Assembly: GCF_902686445.1 (NCBI RefSeq)
Contig: NC_062226.1
Location: 13,178,001-13,242,000, forward strand
Length of the DNA: 64,000 bases
Source: Sciurus carolinensis
Taxonomy: Eukaryota; Chordata; Mammalia; Rodentia; Sciuridae
Direction of reading: 5' to 3'
In this document: positions 52,627 to 63,790 of the stretch, one piece after another
How positions within the stretch are numbered: the first letter of the stretch is position 1
Layout of the letters: each line of letters opens with the position of its first letter
Notes under the pieces: model-generated
Told to the model about the DNA's origin: nothing
The model's input: only the letters and a program-made list of their open reading frames with translations
The model's database searches: none
Position numbers and translations under genes: made by a program

Positions 52627-53042
52627 ATGAGCCTCTTTTCCTTGCAACATTTGCCAACAGCCCATTCATTAGTTTTTTGGGGCCATACCTTAACTAATGT
52701 CACCCTTGGGTTTTCCGGGATGATGTGATCCAAGAAGGACTGTCTTTATGGGCGTGGTAATTTTCCTAGGAGGTCTTGCCGCCTGGAAACCGACCACAGG
52801 CCAAAACAAGACCTGGAAGAGCTGGCAAGAGGGCCAGTCAGGCACCACTGCGTATCAAACTCAGCCAGCAGCTGCTTCCTCTGCTTCCTGAGGACAGTTC
52901 TAGAAGCAAGATGATGTTCTTTCCCCTCTTACATGGGGAGAAGGGTTAGCCTCAGTTGTATTTCCTCCGGCTCAAGAGGCACTTGCCAAATGTGGTTTCA
53001 CTGCTCCCTAAATTAAAAAGTGTCACCTGCTTTGAGTATCAC
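52627..53042. other. Unassigned sequence
   Basis: Nothing recognised. Confidence 0.35.
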
Positions 53043-53226
53043 TCCACCTGTAATCCCGGTGACTTGGGAGGCTGAGGCAGGAAGATCACAAGTTCAAGGC
53101 CAACCTGGATAACTTAGCGAGACTGTTCGAAAATAAAAAAATAAAAATTAAAGAACTGGGGGTGTAGCTCAGATGTAGAGTACCCCTTTGTTCAACTGCC
53201 AGTACAAAAAAACCCAAAAAACAAAA
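53043..53226 (+). mobile_element. B1-dID SINE, 5' truncated
   Basis: Starts inside B1 at tccacctgtaatcccggtga, then ggctgaggcaggaagatcac, and the ID half actgggggtgtagctcagat with an A-rich tail. Confidence 0.88.
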
Positions 53227-54454
53227 TCGATGGCACCTATAGGACTTCATGGAAGGATGCAAAGCCCTGGAGACAAGCAGGCCCCATTAGAGACCTCTGC
53301 CTGGTGACTGACGGCGCTGGGCTGCACTGACAGCCCCAGGCTGCACTGTTCCTGTAAAGTACATGGAGCTCTGGGTGGTGTCTCTCTGGGTCGCTGCTAG
53401 TGGTGTCCCTGGAACTGAGCATGTGGTGGTCCTTCTCCATGTCCTGACCCTAAATTGTGGCTTCCTTCTGCCAAAAATAGGGGAAAAGGAGAATTTCAAG
53501 AAACAGTATGCCTCTCAATTCTTGCAATTCCAGCATTTTCCAGAATGTCTTAATGAGAATTACTACCCCCCAAATAAAAGAAAATCACTGAATGAGAGAG
53601 AAGGTCATGATCAGATATTTTCAAGCACTTTCAGGTTAAATAAAAAGTAGCCATTTCTTTTGCTACGGGACTTATCAGAACCTTGTCAGACTATATATAA
53701 ATCCAAGGGAGATGGGCTATGGCTTTTCGCAAACTTTTCTCAAACTTTCCCCCTTTTTTGAAAACCAATGTTTCAGGAAAGGTACTTTGGGAATCTCTGA
53801 CATATAAGAATATTTTCCTGAAAAAGTCAACTTTCTCCAAGGATGTATAGAAAACACCATTCTTCCCTGACTGTCCCTCCCAGCTTGAGTCATTGTTCCA
53901 TCCCTCAGACTGTTGGGACCCTGGGGCAGCCCAGCCCACCAGCCCAAGGGCCCTGGAATGGCTATGGTATTTGCTGAAGTCCCAGGATGTAGGATGGCTG
54001 GGCTGAGCTTGTCTGGTAGCCAAGCTGCCCCAGGGTCCTGGGGCCCTGCACGTCCTGGCAGAGAGAGGACTGTTGTTGCAAACTTCAGCATATTTGACCA
54101 GCTTATTCACTGCTAGCTGTGGCCTCTGGGACCTGGACTGTGCCTTGTGCCCTTGCCTATTGGTTGGGGAACTGCTATAAAGGGTGTGGCCGCCAGGAAT
54201 GCAGCTCTCTGCTGGGTCTTGCTTCCCCAACCCCATGGCTCCAACCATTTTTGCTCAGGTTCTGACATCCAGTGGAAGTGAATTCTCCTTCTGGCTCTGC
54301 CACTCTCCCTGCAATGCGAGTCTGCGTGTTGTGATATGACTCCTTTGGGGCTGATTCTGCCCACATCATAAGGAAGTTATAAGGCTTTCACTAGATAAGG
54401 GATATAATACACTTAACCCAACTCTAGGCACATAGTCGATTCCAGTAAGTCTTC
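53227..54454. other. Unassigned sequence with a promoter-like patch
   Basis: An inverted CCAAT box (attgg, 54159-54163) and a TATA box (tataaagg, 54176-54183) precede a possible start region near 54206 and an ATG at 54235 that opens only 34 codons. A 185-codon minus frame (53691-54248) covers the same bases. The whole may be an old LTR, but no termini were found. Confidence 0.3.
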
Positions 54455-54640
54455 TGTGATTAAGTGACTCTCAGCTATGCCACTAACTGACTGTACGTCC
54501 TTGTGCAATGGACTTCTTGACCCTGAACTTCCATTTCTAATCCCTAAAGTAAGAATAATCCTATATTTATTTCAGCAAGTCATTGGGACATTGAAGGAGA
54601 TAATGCATGAAAATGTTCTTTGGAAGCTATGAAGCACTAT
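54455..54640 (+). mobile_element. MIR SINE
   Basis: ctcagctatgccactaactg, actgtacgtccttgtgcaat, taatccctaaagtaagaata, attgaaggagataatgcatg, then gaagctatgaagcacta. Confidence 0.75.
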
Positions 54641-54764
54641 GTAGTTCTAGAAACCATGGCAACGGTGAGGCGTTAGTGAGATGTGAAGTTGCCGTACCCA
54701 CCACCAGTGTCACATTCTAAATCCCGGAGGAATTCTGCGTGCAAGGCAGCAGTTCTTATGGGTT

Positions 54765-54845
54765 GACAACCATTCATCTCATAAATGTTTTTGGCTGCCA
54801 ACTCTATGCCCGGCTATCAGCTTAGGCTGGGGACAACCAATCAAG
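54765..54845 (-). mobile_element. L2 LINE 3' end, antisense
   Basis: accattcatctcataaatgt, caactctatgcccggctatc, aggctggggacaaccaatca. Confidence 0.55.
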
Positions 54846-54855
54846 AACTGGAAAG

Positions 54856-54952
54856 GGGGGCTGGGGAAGCAGGTCAGTGGTAGAGCAATTGCCGAGCATG
54901 CTCAAGGCCCTGGTTCAATCCCCAGTACCACAGAGAGAGAGAGAGAGAGAGA
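54856..54952 (+). mobile_element. ID SINE with (GA)n tail
   Basis: ggggctggggaagcaggtca, gtggtagagcaattgccgag, ctggttcaatccccagtacc, then ten GA units in place of the usual A tail. Confidence 0.85.
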
Positions 54953-55119
54953 ATGAAAACTGAGAAATGAAAAGGATATGAAATTTGACCTGGGAGTTAA
55001 CCTGGATACTGGCAGAAGACATGAGCCTCCTGGGTCAGAGACAGAGAACTTCATTACTCACAGCATAACAAATGGCACAAACATCAGCATTGGTTCCTCT
55101 TTCCCCAAATCCCATGGGG

Positions 55120-55325
55120 GTAGGGTCTCCAGAATTAGAAAATAAAAATATGGGGCACTGAGCTGCATTTGAATTTCAGATTCACAACAAATATATATAT
55201 ATATATAAAATATTGCATGATACGTTCCTGTACTAAAAAAGCATTCACTGTTTATCTAAAATTCAAATTTAATTGGGTATATTGTATTTTAACAGTCAAA
55301 CCTGCACAGGGGTGGCATACCCAGA
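55120..55325 (+). mobile_element. Palindromic DNA element, nearly complete
   Basis: The left arm (gaaaataaaaatatggggca, catttgaatttcagattcac) is mirrored by the right arm (gtttatctaaaattcaaatt, taattgggtatattgtattt) around aaatattgcatgatacgttc. It includes an (AT)n run at 55190-55207. It shares the family of 45225-45345. Non-autonomous; family name uncertain. Confidence 0.55.
55190..55207 (+). repeat. (AT)n microsatellite
   Basis: Nine AT units within the palindromic element. Confidence 0.95.
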
Positions 55326-55769
55326 TCCAGCTGAATGAGCATACGTAGTGGTATTACAAGAGATGAACCTTAAACTTAGAGAAATCAAATCTTCTATTAT
55401 GAGTTGTAGGCATGCCTGCCTTTTGCTTCAGAGAAAGACTGTTTTCCAAGGCTATTTGCTATATATACAGTGTCCTTGAAACAATAGTCCAGAACAAAGG
55501 GGAGTCAGTGGCTCTGCTTGGAGGTCTCCCAACAGCACCCCAGTGCACGATTTGGGGAGGAGGGGGTGGCAGTGGTTTCTCTCCCTTGTAGTTTGCGCCC
55601 TTAGATGCTTGGCAGGGGTGCTGAGTTCCTCCCATATCCCTCCCCTAAGCCTCAACCCCGACTCCTTACTCAGACTGCCCCCTTTGCTGGGGTAAAGGAG
55701 GTTCTATGACAACACAGTTGTGAACCTCCAAAAATAAGAGATGGCTGCGACAGAAACACATGCCCTCTA
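55326..55769. other. Unassigned sequence
   Basis: Nothing recognised. Confidence 0.35.
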
Positions 55770-55895
55770 GCTTCCATTCATTTGGCAAATGCTTGTCTGT
55801 GCCCCCTGTGGTCCAGGCACTGGGCTGGCCATTGGGGTTTGTCCTTGCCTTCATGGAATTTGCAGCCTGATGGATTTGTCAAGAGACTTGAAGAA
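55770..55895 (-). mobile_element. L2 LINE 3' end, antisense
   Basis: ttccattcatttggcaaatg, gtggtccaggcactgggctg, ccttgccttcatggaatttg. Confidence 0.7.
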
Positions 55896-55914
55896 AAATG
55901 ACAACTCCTTTTTG

Positions 55915-55921
55915 TTTTTTT

Positions 55922-55980
<59 letters not shown>

Positions 55981-56178
55981 TAGGGGTTGAATTCAGGCCT
56001 GCTTGCCCACTGAGTCACATTCCAGCCCTTTTTATTTTTTATTTTGAGACAGGGTCTCACTGAGTTGCCTAGGGCCTCGCTAAGTTGCTGAGGCTGTCCT
56101 CAAAATTGTGATCCTCCTGCCGCAGCCTCCCAAGCCTCCCAAGTCTCTGGTTTTACAGGTGTGCACTACCATGCCAGG
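55915..56178 (-). mobile_element. B1-dID SINE, antisense, with long composite tail
   Basis: A T run of about 30 and a (TG)n run (55952-55979) form the reversed tail. Then come the ID half (ctaggggttgaattcaggcc) and B1 half (gtttcacaggt-like end, ttgtgatcctcctgccgcag), with a partly duplicated B1 segment. The flanks tgacaactcctttttg (55899-55914) and tgacaatccctttttg (56179-56194) are a 16-bp duplication with two mismatches. Confidence 0.92.
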
Positions 56179-56234
56179 TGACAATCCCTTTTTGTAAAGA
56201 AGTAGCTCCACTTGTGAAACCCTGCTCGGTGCTG

Positions 56235-56460
56235 TGAAGCCCCGCTTGGTGCTCTGCCCTGGAGGCCTTGGCTATAGCCACGTGGCTGGAGCACCTGCTG
56301 CGCCCTCGCTGCCTCCTGTGTCTTTGCATCCCAGACCCAGCTCTACCTGCAACCGTGGTCTCCCCTCCCTCTCCTCCTGCTGGATCTCGCCTTTCCTTGG
56401 AAAGATTCAGCTCAAACTCTGCCCCCTCCCAGAACCTTTCTCAGAATGATGTGTCCTTTC
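56235..56460 (+). mobile_element. L2 LINE fragment, sense
   Basis: ggaaagattcagctcaaact, ctgccccctcccagaacctt, tctcagaatgatgtg match the sense L2 3' region. Confidence 0.55.
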
Positions 56461-56514
56461 CGTCCTTTGCTACTGTGGATTTCAATCTTCCCTGGCTGAG
56501 AAGCATGGGGGAGA

Positions 56515-56675
56515 CCCGGAGCCGGATGCTGGGGTCCCACTGCTGGGTTTCAGGTCAGGCTGTGCCACTTTTCAGCTGCCTCTCTGGGCCCCCGCTCCCT
56601 CATCCATCAAATAGGATCCTGACGAAGACTAAATGAGATTGTACAGGGAAAGGGCTGCGCAGAGCAAGTCGGCTC
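56515..56675 (+). mobile_element. MIR SINE
   Basis: actgctgggtttcaggtcag, gctccctcatccatcaaata, ggatcctgacgaagactaaa, tgagattgtacaggg. Confidence 0.65.
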
Positions 56676-58679
56676 CGCTAAAACCCTGCCTGCTGTTTCT
56701 CGTCTCCAGCGTGGGGAGAAACGGGTTGCCTACCACATAAATGGAATTTGGACATTTGAGTGTCTAGGAGTCTGGGTGATGCTGTCCACCCTCCCACCCA
56801 CCTGGCCCCCACCAACAGCTTCCTTGAATGAGCCGTCTTGAGCCTCCACAGAATGCCTGCAGCTGGCTCCCGCCCCTCACCTGGCTCCCAGCCCTCGCCC
56901 TCCCCTGCTCTGGAGCCAGGGCACACACTTAGGGGAGCTGTGCCCTGCCCTGCGGCCTATTGCTGGCCCCACTCTGGTTTGCCCCTGGATAGGCCTTTGA
57001 TGCCAAGAGCCAGCGGAAGCGGGCAGAGAAAGGGCCTTGGGCTTGGGTTGGTGGCATAACCTGCCCCTGCTCTCCCAGGTGTCACCAGGGACCACACCCT
57101 CTCTTCTAAGTTGCACAGACACACACGGACTTGTCCACTTCTGCTGTCAGCAAATCAAGTCCCGTCTCCATCCTCCAGGTTAAATTAGAACCAGCTGTTC
57201 CGGAAGTCCTGTATCATGCTCTTGGCTTGGGAGAGACTGGGGAACAGACATCCCGGAGGGAGACTGCAGCCATGGCCCCACAGCCGAGGACGCTGCTCTG
57301 GTGACAGTCCTTGATGTCCATCTCCTGCAGCTGTCCCATTGCCCAGTTTCTGGTTCAGGCCACCATGACCCTTCCAAGGAGAGGCCTGACCTGGAAAGTT
57401 CATCCCCACTCTGAGCTCGGCCACTGGATCCCCGAGGCTTGGCAGTGCCCAGATCCGGTGAGGCATCGGCAAGAGGGTCCAGGCTTCAGCAGTTTGGTGT
57501 CCTGCCCCACCACCCCCACCCTGGAGCCTCCCAGAGGCAGGACACTGTCCTTTCCAACCCCAGAAACACTCGAAGTGTGTTCTACCCCTTTCCCTGATGC
57601 AGGCTTCTGGATTTATCAGGAAGCCTGGGGACTTCTTAAACAAAAAGGGCTTAGACTCTCTCCTTGGTAAAGAGGGTCCTCTGGCTTCCCCAGGGTGACA
57701 TGTCTTCCATTCCTTCCTGAGTCAAGTAATCCCCCTTCCCTGCAATGTACAACAGGTCAGCTCAGCAAGGAGAACTCTTTCCCAACAGCAAGAAACAAAA
57801 TTCAGCTCCAGCTGTCCGTGGGCTGACTCCTCACCCTAATGACAGCGTCCGCAGCTGCGGGACTCGTGGGCTTGTGAAGCCTTTTCAGAGGCAGACGAGC
57901 TCTTCCCTGTGAATCGTCCTCATCAGAGGGGCCATTTCTTACTGAATGCTCTCAAAACACTTCACATTCCGAGTCCTGCATTAAATGGCACTTCCCACCC
58001 TGTGGATCTGTTAACGAGCATCCAACATTCTCTGCCCCCTTTACCACCCTGATTTCATAGACCCTGAATGTCCCAAGCCCTCCCCAAGTATATCATTTGT
58101 GGGTTCAGCTTCTTCAACATTAGACTCAGAACACAAGGGCTCACCATCTTCTCTCACGGTAAGGTCCTGGGGGTTCCAGGTTGGTGGCACCCAGGTTGAC
58201 AATAGATCCACCATTGTCGGCACGGGGCTGTCGACCATCCCAGGCGTCGGGAGAGGCTGGTGTGGGCTGTTTCCTGGACGGGCCTGAGCAGCCCTCGTCA
58301 CTCCCATTCACATCCCCTGGCTCCAGCCCTGTCACTTGGCCACACCTCGTGGCCAAGCGCGGACCCAGGAAGAGTGAGAGAGTGGCAGTCTGTGCCAAGC
58401 CAAGCTTTCTCAGGCCCTTGACTTTTTCTTCCTCGGGTGTGGTCTCTGTGTTGTACTGCCTCGTCTCAAATGGGCAACTTAGCTTTCTCTGAGATACACC
58501 CATACACACGCACACACACACAGTTCTTGTATAAAGTACTTGGGGGACTGGCAGTTGTTATTGATGATTTGGGAGCAGCCAGGGAACAGAGGTGCTGTTT
58601 CAAACAACTTCTGGAGAAGTGTGGCATTATCATTCTAGAATTTTCCTTCAACCACCCTACTGCTTCCCTGGAGTCTGAC
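56676..58679. other. Unassigned sequence, two kilobases
   Basis: No repeat family, RNA gene or exon is recognised. Minus frame 57185-57643 (152 codons) and + frame 57311-57670 overlap and have no familiar domain. 57830-58030 is moderately CpG-bearing and non-repetitive and is a reasonable place to look for a conserved non-coding element. A short (AC) patch lies at 58503-58520. Confidence 0.4.
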
Positions 58680-59020
58680 TGTCCTCCGCTCTAGTGCCCC
58701 GCCCTCTTCCCTCTGGCTGCTCTCCTGCTTGTCCCTTCCTCTGCCTCCCCACCTTGTCTGTACCACTTCCTCTCAAGAGGCCCCTGCTCCCAGGAGAGCC
58801 TTCCCTTTGTGCTGTCCTTCTGACCACTTCCAGCCTGGGGGGTTCTCCCCAAGAATCTGAGCAAGGTGTTGCCTCCAAATGAAAGCAGTCCTCAGCTGCT
58901 GCAGTGGGAGGTGCCGCTGTGAAGGTGACTGTACCTGTGCCTTTGTTCACATTCTCGGGGACCCCAGGGGAAGGCACTGGTACCTCCCTTGGGGGAAAAC
59001 TGATGCTGGAAGGAAAGAAC
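58680..59020. other. C/T-rich sequence, possibly L2-derived
   Basis: cccttcctctgcctccccac and ggagagccttccctttgtgc hint at sense L2, too weak to bound. Confidence 0.3.
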
Positions 59021-59177
59021 CGGTGCAGGCCTGTGATTCCAGCTACTGGGAGGCTGGAGCAGGATGGGAGACCTGAGCCACATGGTGAGACCCCCTCTCA
59101 AAATGAATGTTTCAAACAGGGACTGGGATCACAGCTCAGTGGTGGAGCTTCTCAGGGTTCAATTCTCAGTACTTAGT
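59021..59177 (+). mobile_element. B1-dID SINE, 5' truncated and diverged
   Basis: caggcctgtgattccagcta, tgggaggctggagcaggatg, then actgggatcacagctcagtg and gttcaattctcagtac. Confidence 0.8.
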
Positions 59178-59324
59178 TTGGGGTAGAAGGAGAAAAGCAA
59201 AGCACTTGCTTGATGAAGCAGCTGGTCAGGGATGGACTTGGCGTGGCTGGGCTCTGACTAGGGAAGGGTACTGGTTTTCTTAGGTGATCTGCATGCTTCC
59301 AGAGCTTTGCATGTTTTATTTTGC

Positions 59325-59440
59325 TGTGAGGTTCTCCCCATTTTACAGACCAAGAAAGTGTGCAACAGAAAAGAAGCAACTTGCCCAAAGTTGGCAGGGA
59401 ACAGGTTGCAGCAGCTCTCCTGCCTGGGGAGTCTCCAGTC
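59325..59440 (-). mobile_element. MIR SINE, antisense
   Basis: ctccccattttacagaccaa, gaaaagaagcaacttgccca, aagttggcagggaacaggtt. Confidence 0.75.
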
Positions 59441-60099
59441 TGCCCAGAGCCTGCACACCTGGATTTTAGCTGCTGCTCTGCTGTGGATCGCCGGTGACCT
59501 TGGACAAGGGCTGAACAGACAGGGCTGGACTGGGCAGCTCCTCCCATCCCTGACGTTTAGAAGGCTGGTATTCCGAGGCTTCCTCGGGAGGTAGGGAGGT
59601 CCTCCCCAACAGAGAGAAGACCCCTGGTCCCTGGAGACTCTGAATCTCAGCTCTGATCTCTGGCTCCCAGGCTCATGATGGACTTTCCAGGGAGGAAGAC
59701 TGTATTCCGCCCCCCCACCCCCACCCCCGCACCATCTTCTTTCCCCAGTTTCATCAGCAGCCAGTAACCATAGAACCGAGATTGCCCAGAATTGCTTTCT
59801 AAGTAACAAAGAGGGCTAAGTTCCTGGAGGGAAGAAACTGCAGAACAAATAAGTCAGTTACAAAACCCCTTCTCACGCACAAGTGCACAAGTTCAATGCC
59901 TCAAGATCGGTTGATCCAGGGACCCTCCCTGACTCCCAGTGCCTTTGAACATCCAGAGTACTTTCTCTCAGTGATCGGCTTGTCCCCATTTTAAAACTGA
60001 AGATCTCACTTTCCAAGAACACCCTCAGACCTGGGCACACTGGGGTGGTTGGTGACCCCACTTCCAACACACTTCTGATATTTTCTTCCTGAAGAATTG
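59441..60099. other. Unassigned sequence
   Basis: A C-run tract (about 59708-59733) and otherwise nothing recognised. The minus frame 59258-59809 (183 codons) crosses MIR and has no domain. Confidence 0.35.
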
Positions 60100-60129
60100 T
60101 TTGGTTGGTGATTAAGAATTTGGGTTCTG

Positions 60130-60513
60130 CTGGGTGTGGTGGCGCATGCCTAGCAATCCCAGTGGCTCTGGAGGCTGAGGCCTGAGGATCTTAAGTGCAA
60201 GGTCAACCTCAGTAATTTAGTGAGACCCTAAGCAACTTCGTAAGACCTTGTCTCAAAAAACAAACAAAACAAAACAAAACAAAAAACCAAAGGGACTGAG
60301 GCTATAGCTTAGTGACAGAGTGATTGCCCAGTATGTGTGAGGCACTGGGTTTGATCCTTAGCACCGCATAAAAATAAATAAATAAATAAAATAAAGGCAT
60401 GATGTTCATCTACAAACACAAAAAAATTAATACAAAATAAAAAGGGCTGGGGATGTGGTTCAGTGGTTAAGTGCCCCTGAGTTCAATCCCCACTACCAAA
60501 AAAAACCAAAATC
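60130..60513 (+). mobile_element. B1-dID SINE containing a nested ID SINE
   Basis: B1 half ctgggtgtggtggcgcatgc to tgtctcaaaaaacaaac, then the nested element, then the ID half gggctggggatgtggttcag (60444) to ccccactacc. A perfect 15-bp duplication agaatttgggttctg lies at 60115-60129 and 60514-60528. Confidence 0.92.
60293..60436 (+). mobile_element. ID SINE, squirrel type, nested
   Basis: actgaggctatagcttagtg, acagagtgattgcccagtat, gtttgatccttagcaccgca, then aaataaataaataaataaaa and catgatgttcatctacaaac: the same ID form as 37728-37855 but in sense. Confidence 0.85.
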
Positions 60514-60690
60514 AGAATTTGGGTTCTGGAGGCAGAGAGGCCAGGGCTTGGTCTCGGCCTCTGGCCTTCCAGCTGTGCAGTATTAGCAAGTAATTTCACC
60601 TCCTGGAGCCTTCGTTTCTTTGACTGTAAAATGAAGGAAATAAAGCCATTTGCTTCAGTATGAAGACTGACCACAAGGCTTTGACCTGGT

Positions 60691-60879
60691 CTCTGGGTCA
60701 CAGAAAGGCACAGACCCAGCCCCCCCATCTGAGAGCAGGATACAGTCGTTTGTTATCTGAAATATGATGTGATAAAGGTATAAGCAGGTGGGTGCTGCGT
60801 GTGTGTCCTAGGGGCACATGGAGGAGCTCAGGGAGGACAGAAGAGGATGAGGGACAAGGAGCCAGTTGGGGGTGGGCAG
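60691..60879. other. Unassigned sequence
   Basis: Nothing recognised. Confidence 0.3.
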
Positions 60880-60972
60880 CTTTGATGGAAGAGTAGGAGT
60901 CATTCAGGAAGAGAATGAGGAAGATTATTCTGGGCAAAGGAAACAGGCTGGGGAAGTGTGTGTCTAGGTGAA
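60880..60972 (-). mobile_element. L2 fragment, antisense (weak)
   Basis: gaagattattctgggcaaag then gaaacaggctggggaagtgt. Confidence 0.4.
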
Positions 60973-61559
60973 TTTAGCTGAGCTGCAGTTGTACTTCCTG
61001 GAATTTCCTCTGGGTTAGGGTTGGCCGTAAGAAACTCGGCATGAGGTTTGGGAAGTCGGCATGAAACACAGACTGCAATGCTCTTCAGAAGGTCAACACA
61101 GGGACAGCGAGGCCCCTCGCACGCGCCACGGTGGATCTGCCAGGTCCCATTCTGAGCTGATGTGGCAGCTGGGGCTACATCTGCTCTGACCCCACTGGGT
61201 CCTCTCCTAGAGTTTCTTCATCCTGGGACCAATTTCTTTGAGAACAGCTCCAATGTCTCCTGCAGGTCAACCCGCCAGGGGAGGTTCTGGCCCAGGCGCA
61301 ATGGGAGACCAGTAAGGGTTCCAGCTTGTCCTTGGCCTCACCGCTGGCGCATTTCCTCCCGGCCGCCTTCCCTGCTGGCCTCATGCAGAGCACTGGATGC
61401 GGAAGCCACCGCTGTCACAGACCGAGTATGCAGCTGTGCAAGTTCCTAGAATCGCATACAGTTGGCTCCCTACAGTACATCTCCGTCACTGATCTCTCCA
61501 AATAGTTCTGCTTATCCCAGTGAACCCTGGCTTATACCCTGAGGACTTGGGGGACAGGA
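60973..61559. other. Unassigned sequence
   Basis: Nothing recognised. Confidence 0.35.
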
Positions 61560-61820
61560 ATGAGGACAGGGAGAGGGGGCTGGCCAGGGGCCCACAATGT
61601 CATGAATGTCTGACAGTGGGGCTTGCAATTTATCCTACAGCTAAGAGCTGTTGATGGTTTTGGAACAGGGGACACGATCCGGTCCCAGATGTTTCATTCC
61701 CTCTAACATTCTTGACTTTTGTGATCATGTGTTTGGTGTAAGCCAAGCACTAGACCGGGTCCTAGGAGAGCTCCGTCAAGGGTTAGGCACGGATTCTGTC
61801 CCCAGTGGGTTCTTACACAG
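61560..61820 (-). mobile_element. L2 LINE fragments, antisense
   Basis: ggtttggaacaggggacacg-like text at 61658-61678, then a separate 3'-end block tggtgtaagccaagcactag and ggcacggattctgtccccag. A 120-codon frame starting at 61651 lies largely here and is not a gene. Confidence 0.5.
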
Positions 61821-63199
61821 AAAAGCTCCAAGGCAGAGGGTGGTCTCGGTCATAGAAGGAGAGCTAGCAGCACTCTGTATTTTCTTAGCTAGACAAGAAC
61901 TTTCTGTACCACCCCCATCCAGGGCTAAGCCACAACAGTTTCTCATTGAGTGTCCTGAATATGGATACCTCTCCTCGCCAGAGGACACAAATCTCCAGGA
62001 GGTTCATAACTAAGCAGGTAGAAGTCTCAAAACCCATCTTTTCTGCTCTTGCCTTTACACAAAAGTGTAGGTGGCCATGGTTATTAGTAGGAGATGGCCA
62101 GGAGACCATCATCTCTGCATCCTGTGGGTCCTGTCTTGTCAGAGGTGGGATTCAGACACCTTCATACCTGTGTCCAATTAGGTGATCCTGTCCTCAGCTC
62201 CAGGCTCATTATACCCCTGATCTGCCTGGAAGCTGAGGATCCCAGGAGGGAGACATGCTATGAATAGCAGAGCGGGGACCAAGACAGCTGGCAAGGCACT
62301 TGAGAACTTTTTCCAGGGGACAGGGATTCTGTCTGGTAGAGCAGACTCAGTTGCAGGGCAGGGGAGAAGGTACAAGGGACACCAGAGGCTGCTGCTGCCA
62401 CCACCTTGTCCTAATAACCCTCGTGGAAACCATAGGACTGTCTCATTAAACTCTAACCAATGACTTGTCCATTGGGCTGGGGGACAGAGAACATAGAGCC
62501 CTAAGACGAGCCCGCCTTCCACAGTGGCGTCTGTGGGTGTAGGGGCAGCGCCACAGGTTGAATCTTGGTGGCAGACCTTGGAGAGGCACCAAGGATGACT
62601 GTATCAGATGAGGCAAATCTAGCTCAGCCAACAGCAATGTCAGCAGCACTGGTCACCTCCCACCTCCAAGAGCTCCAGCCGCAGCAGTGACAGGGGGCAG
62701 TAGCCAGGACTGAGCCAGCAGGGATCCCTTCACACTCCTTGGACTGGGGTTCCTGTGTGAGCAGGTGGAAGACTTCTGACCGGTGGAACTGAGGGTTAAC
62801 TCTTAGTGTGACATTACCCAGACCCACCTGGGAACACTGAGTTACGCCCACGTAAGGATGGAGCAGGGAAGCAGGGTCATCCAATGGCTGGAGAACTGGA
62901 AATCTTGTCTTGTGTGTGGGGCAGAGGGTGGATGTAGGATATGGAGCGGCACAGCGGGGAAGAGCGGAAGCAGCTATATGTGATTAGGGTAGGAGGGACC
63001 CACCACCTTTTCCTGAAGGAGATAGTCACCAGGAGGCAGTTTCTCCCTCAACTGAAGGTAGGCAGACCCTTTCAGGAAGTAGTGATCACCCGGCCCCACA
63101 GGATAGCTGCAGGAGGACGGGGAGCTGGCAGAGGTGGGGGAACTAACTGGTGGGATCGCTGAACACCTGGGACTCCATCCAGGCTCTGGGTCTCATGAA
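61821..63199. other. Unassigned sequence
   Basis: No repeat, RNA gene or exon recognised with confidence; tatgaatagcagagcgggga near 62259 is faintly MIR-like. Confidence 0.35.
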
Positions 63200-63790
63200 C
63201 TGAAAACAAACAAAATTATTCTGGGTATCCACACAGTTTTAACACCAAAAAAGAGAAGAACATACTCATAGAATTTCCCAAGAGGAATTTGTCAATTATG
63301 TGCCAAGAAAACAACAACAACAAACTCCAAGACATCACAATTTAAGTACCCAGTTCTAGTTCACGCAAGTGACTACAGTATAGCAGCGATAACGAAGGAA
63401 CCGGAACCAGGAACAGGAGCACTGTTGAACTTGAGACACAGAATGCTGAGGGGAAAAGAAAAATCCCAGAAGATATGCACCATGGTGCTATGTGTATAGA
63501 AGTTTCAAGACATTGCAAAAGCAAACAATGGTTTTAGGAGTGGCCACATCTGCAGTACAAACGTCTCTGAAAAGCAAGGCAAATCAAGAACACCACTTGG
63601 GTAGTGGTGACAGCTGGGGAGCAGGGGACAGGACGGAGGACACACAGATGGCTTTGACAGTACTGTGTTCCAGGACCAAAGGCAGGCGTTGGCTGTGTTA
63701 TAATGGCTATGGCTTCATATATGCAACATGTATTTTCTCACTCTGGATCTTTCTGTCCTCTTCCAAGATGGCTGCTCCCAGTGAGCTAAG
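63200..63790 (+). mobile_element. L1-like relic (tentative)
   Basis: gtgctatgtgtatagaagtt, tcaagacattgcaaaagcaa, aggagtggccacatctgcag, tacaaacgtctctgaaaagc and catatatgcaacatgtattt have the texture of an old L1 3' end. Borders uncertain. Confidence 0.35.

Larger units (their letters stand above)
60100..60690 (+). mobile_element. MIR SINE interrupted by a SINE nest
   Basis: The left piece, ggttggtgattaagaatttg (60104-60129), joins the right piece from 60514: agaatttgggttctggaggc, ccttccagctgtgcagtatt, agcaagtaatttcacctcct, ctttgactgtaaaatgaagg. Together they make one MIR. Confidence 0.75.

Noticed and set aside
61651..62013. A 120-codon open frame on the + strand
   Set aside because: Its first half overlaps antisense L2 sequence and no domain or splice context supports a gene.
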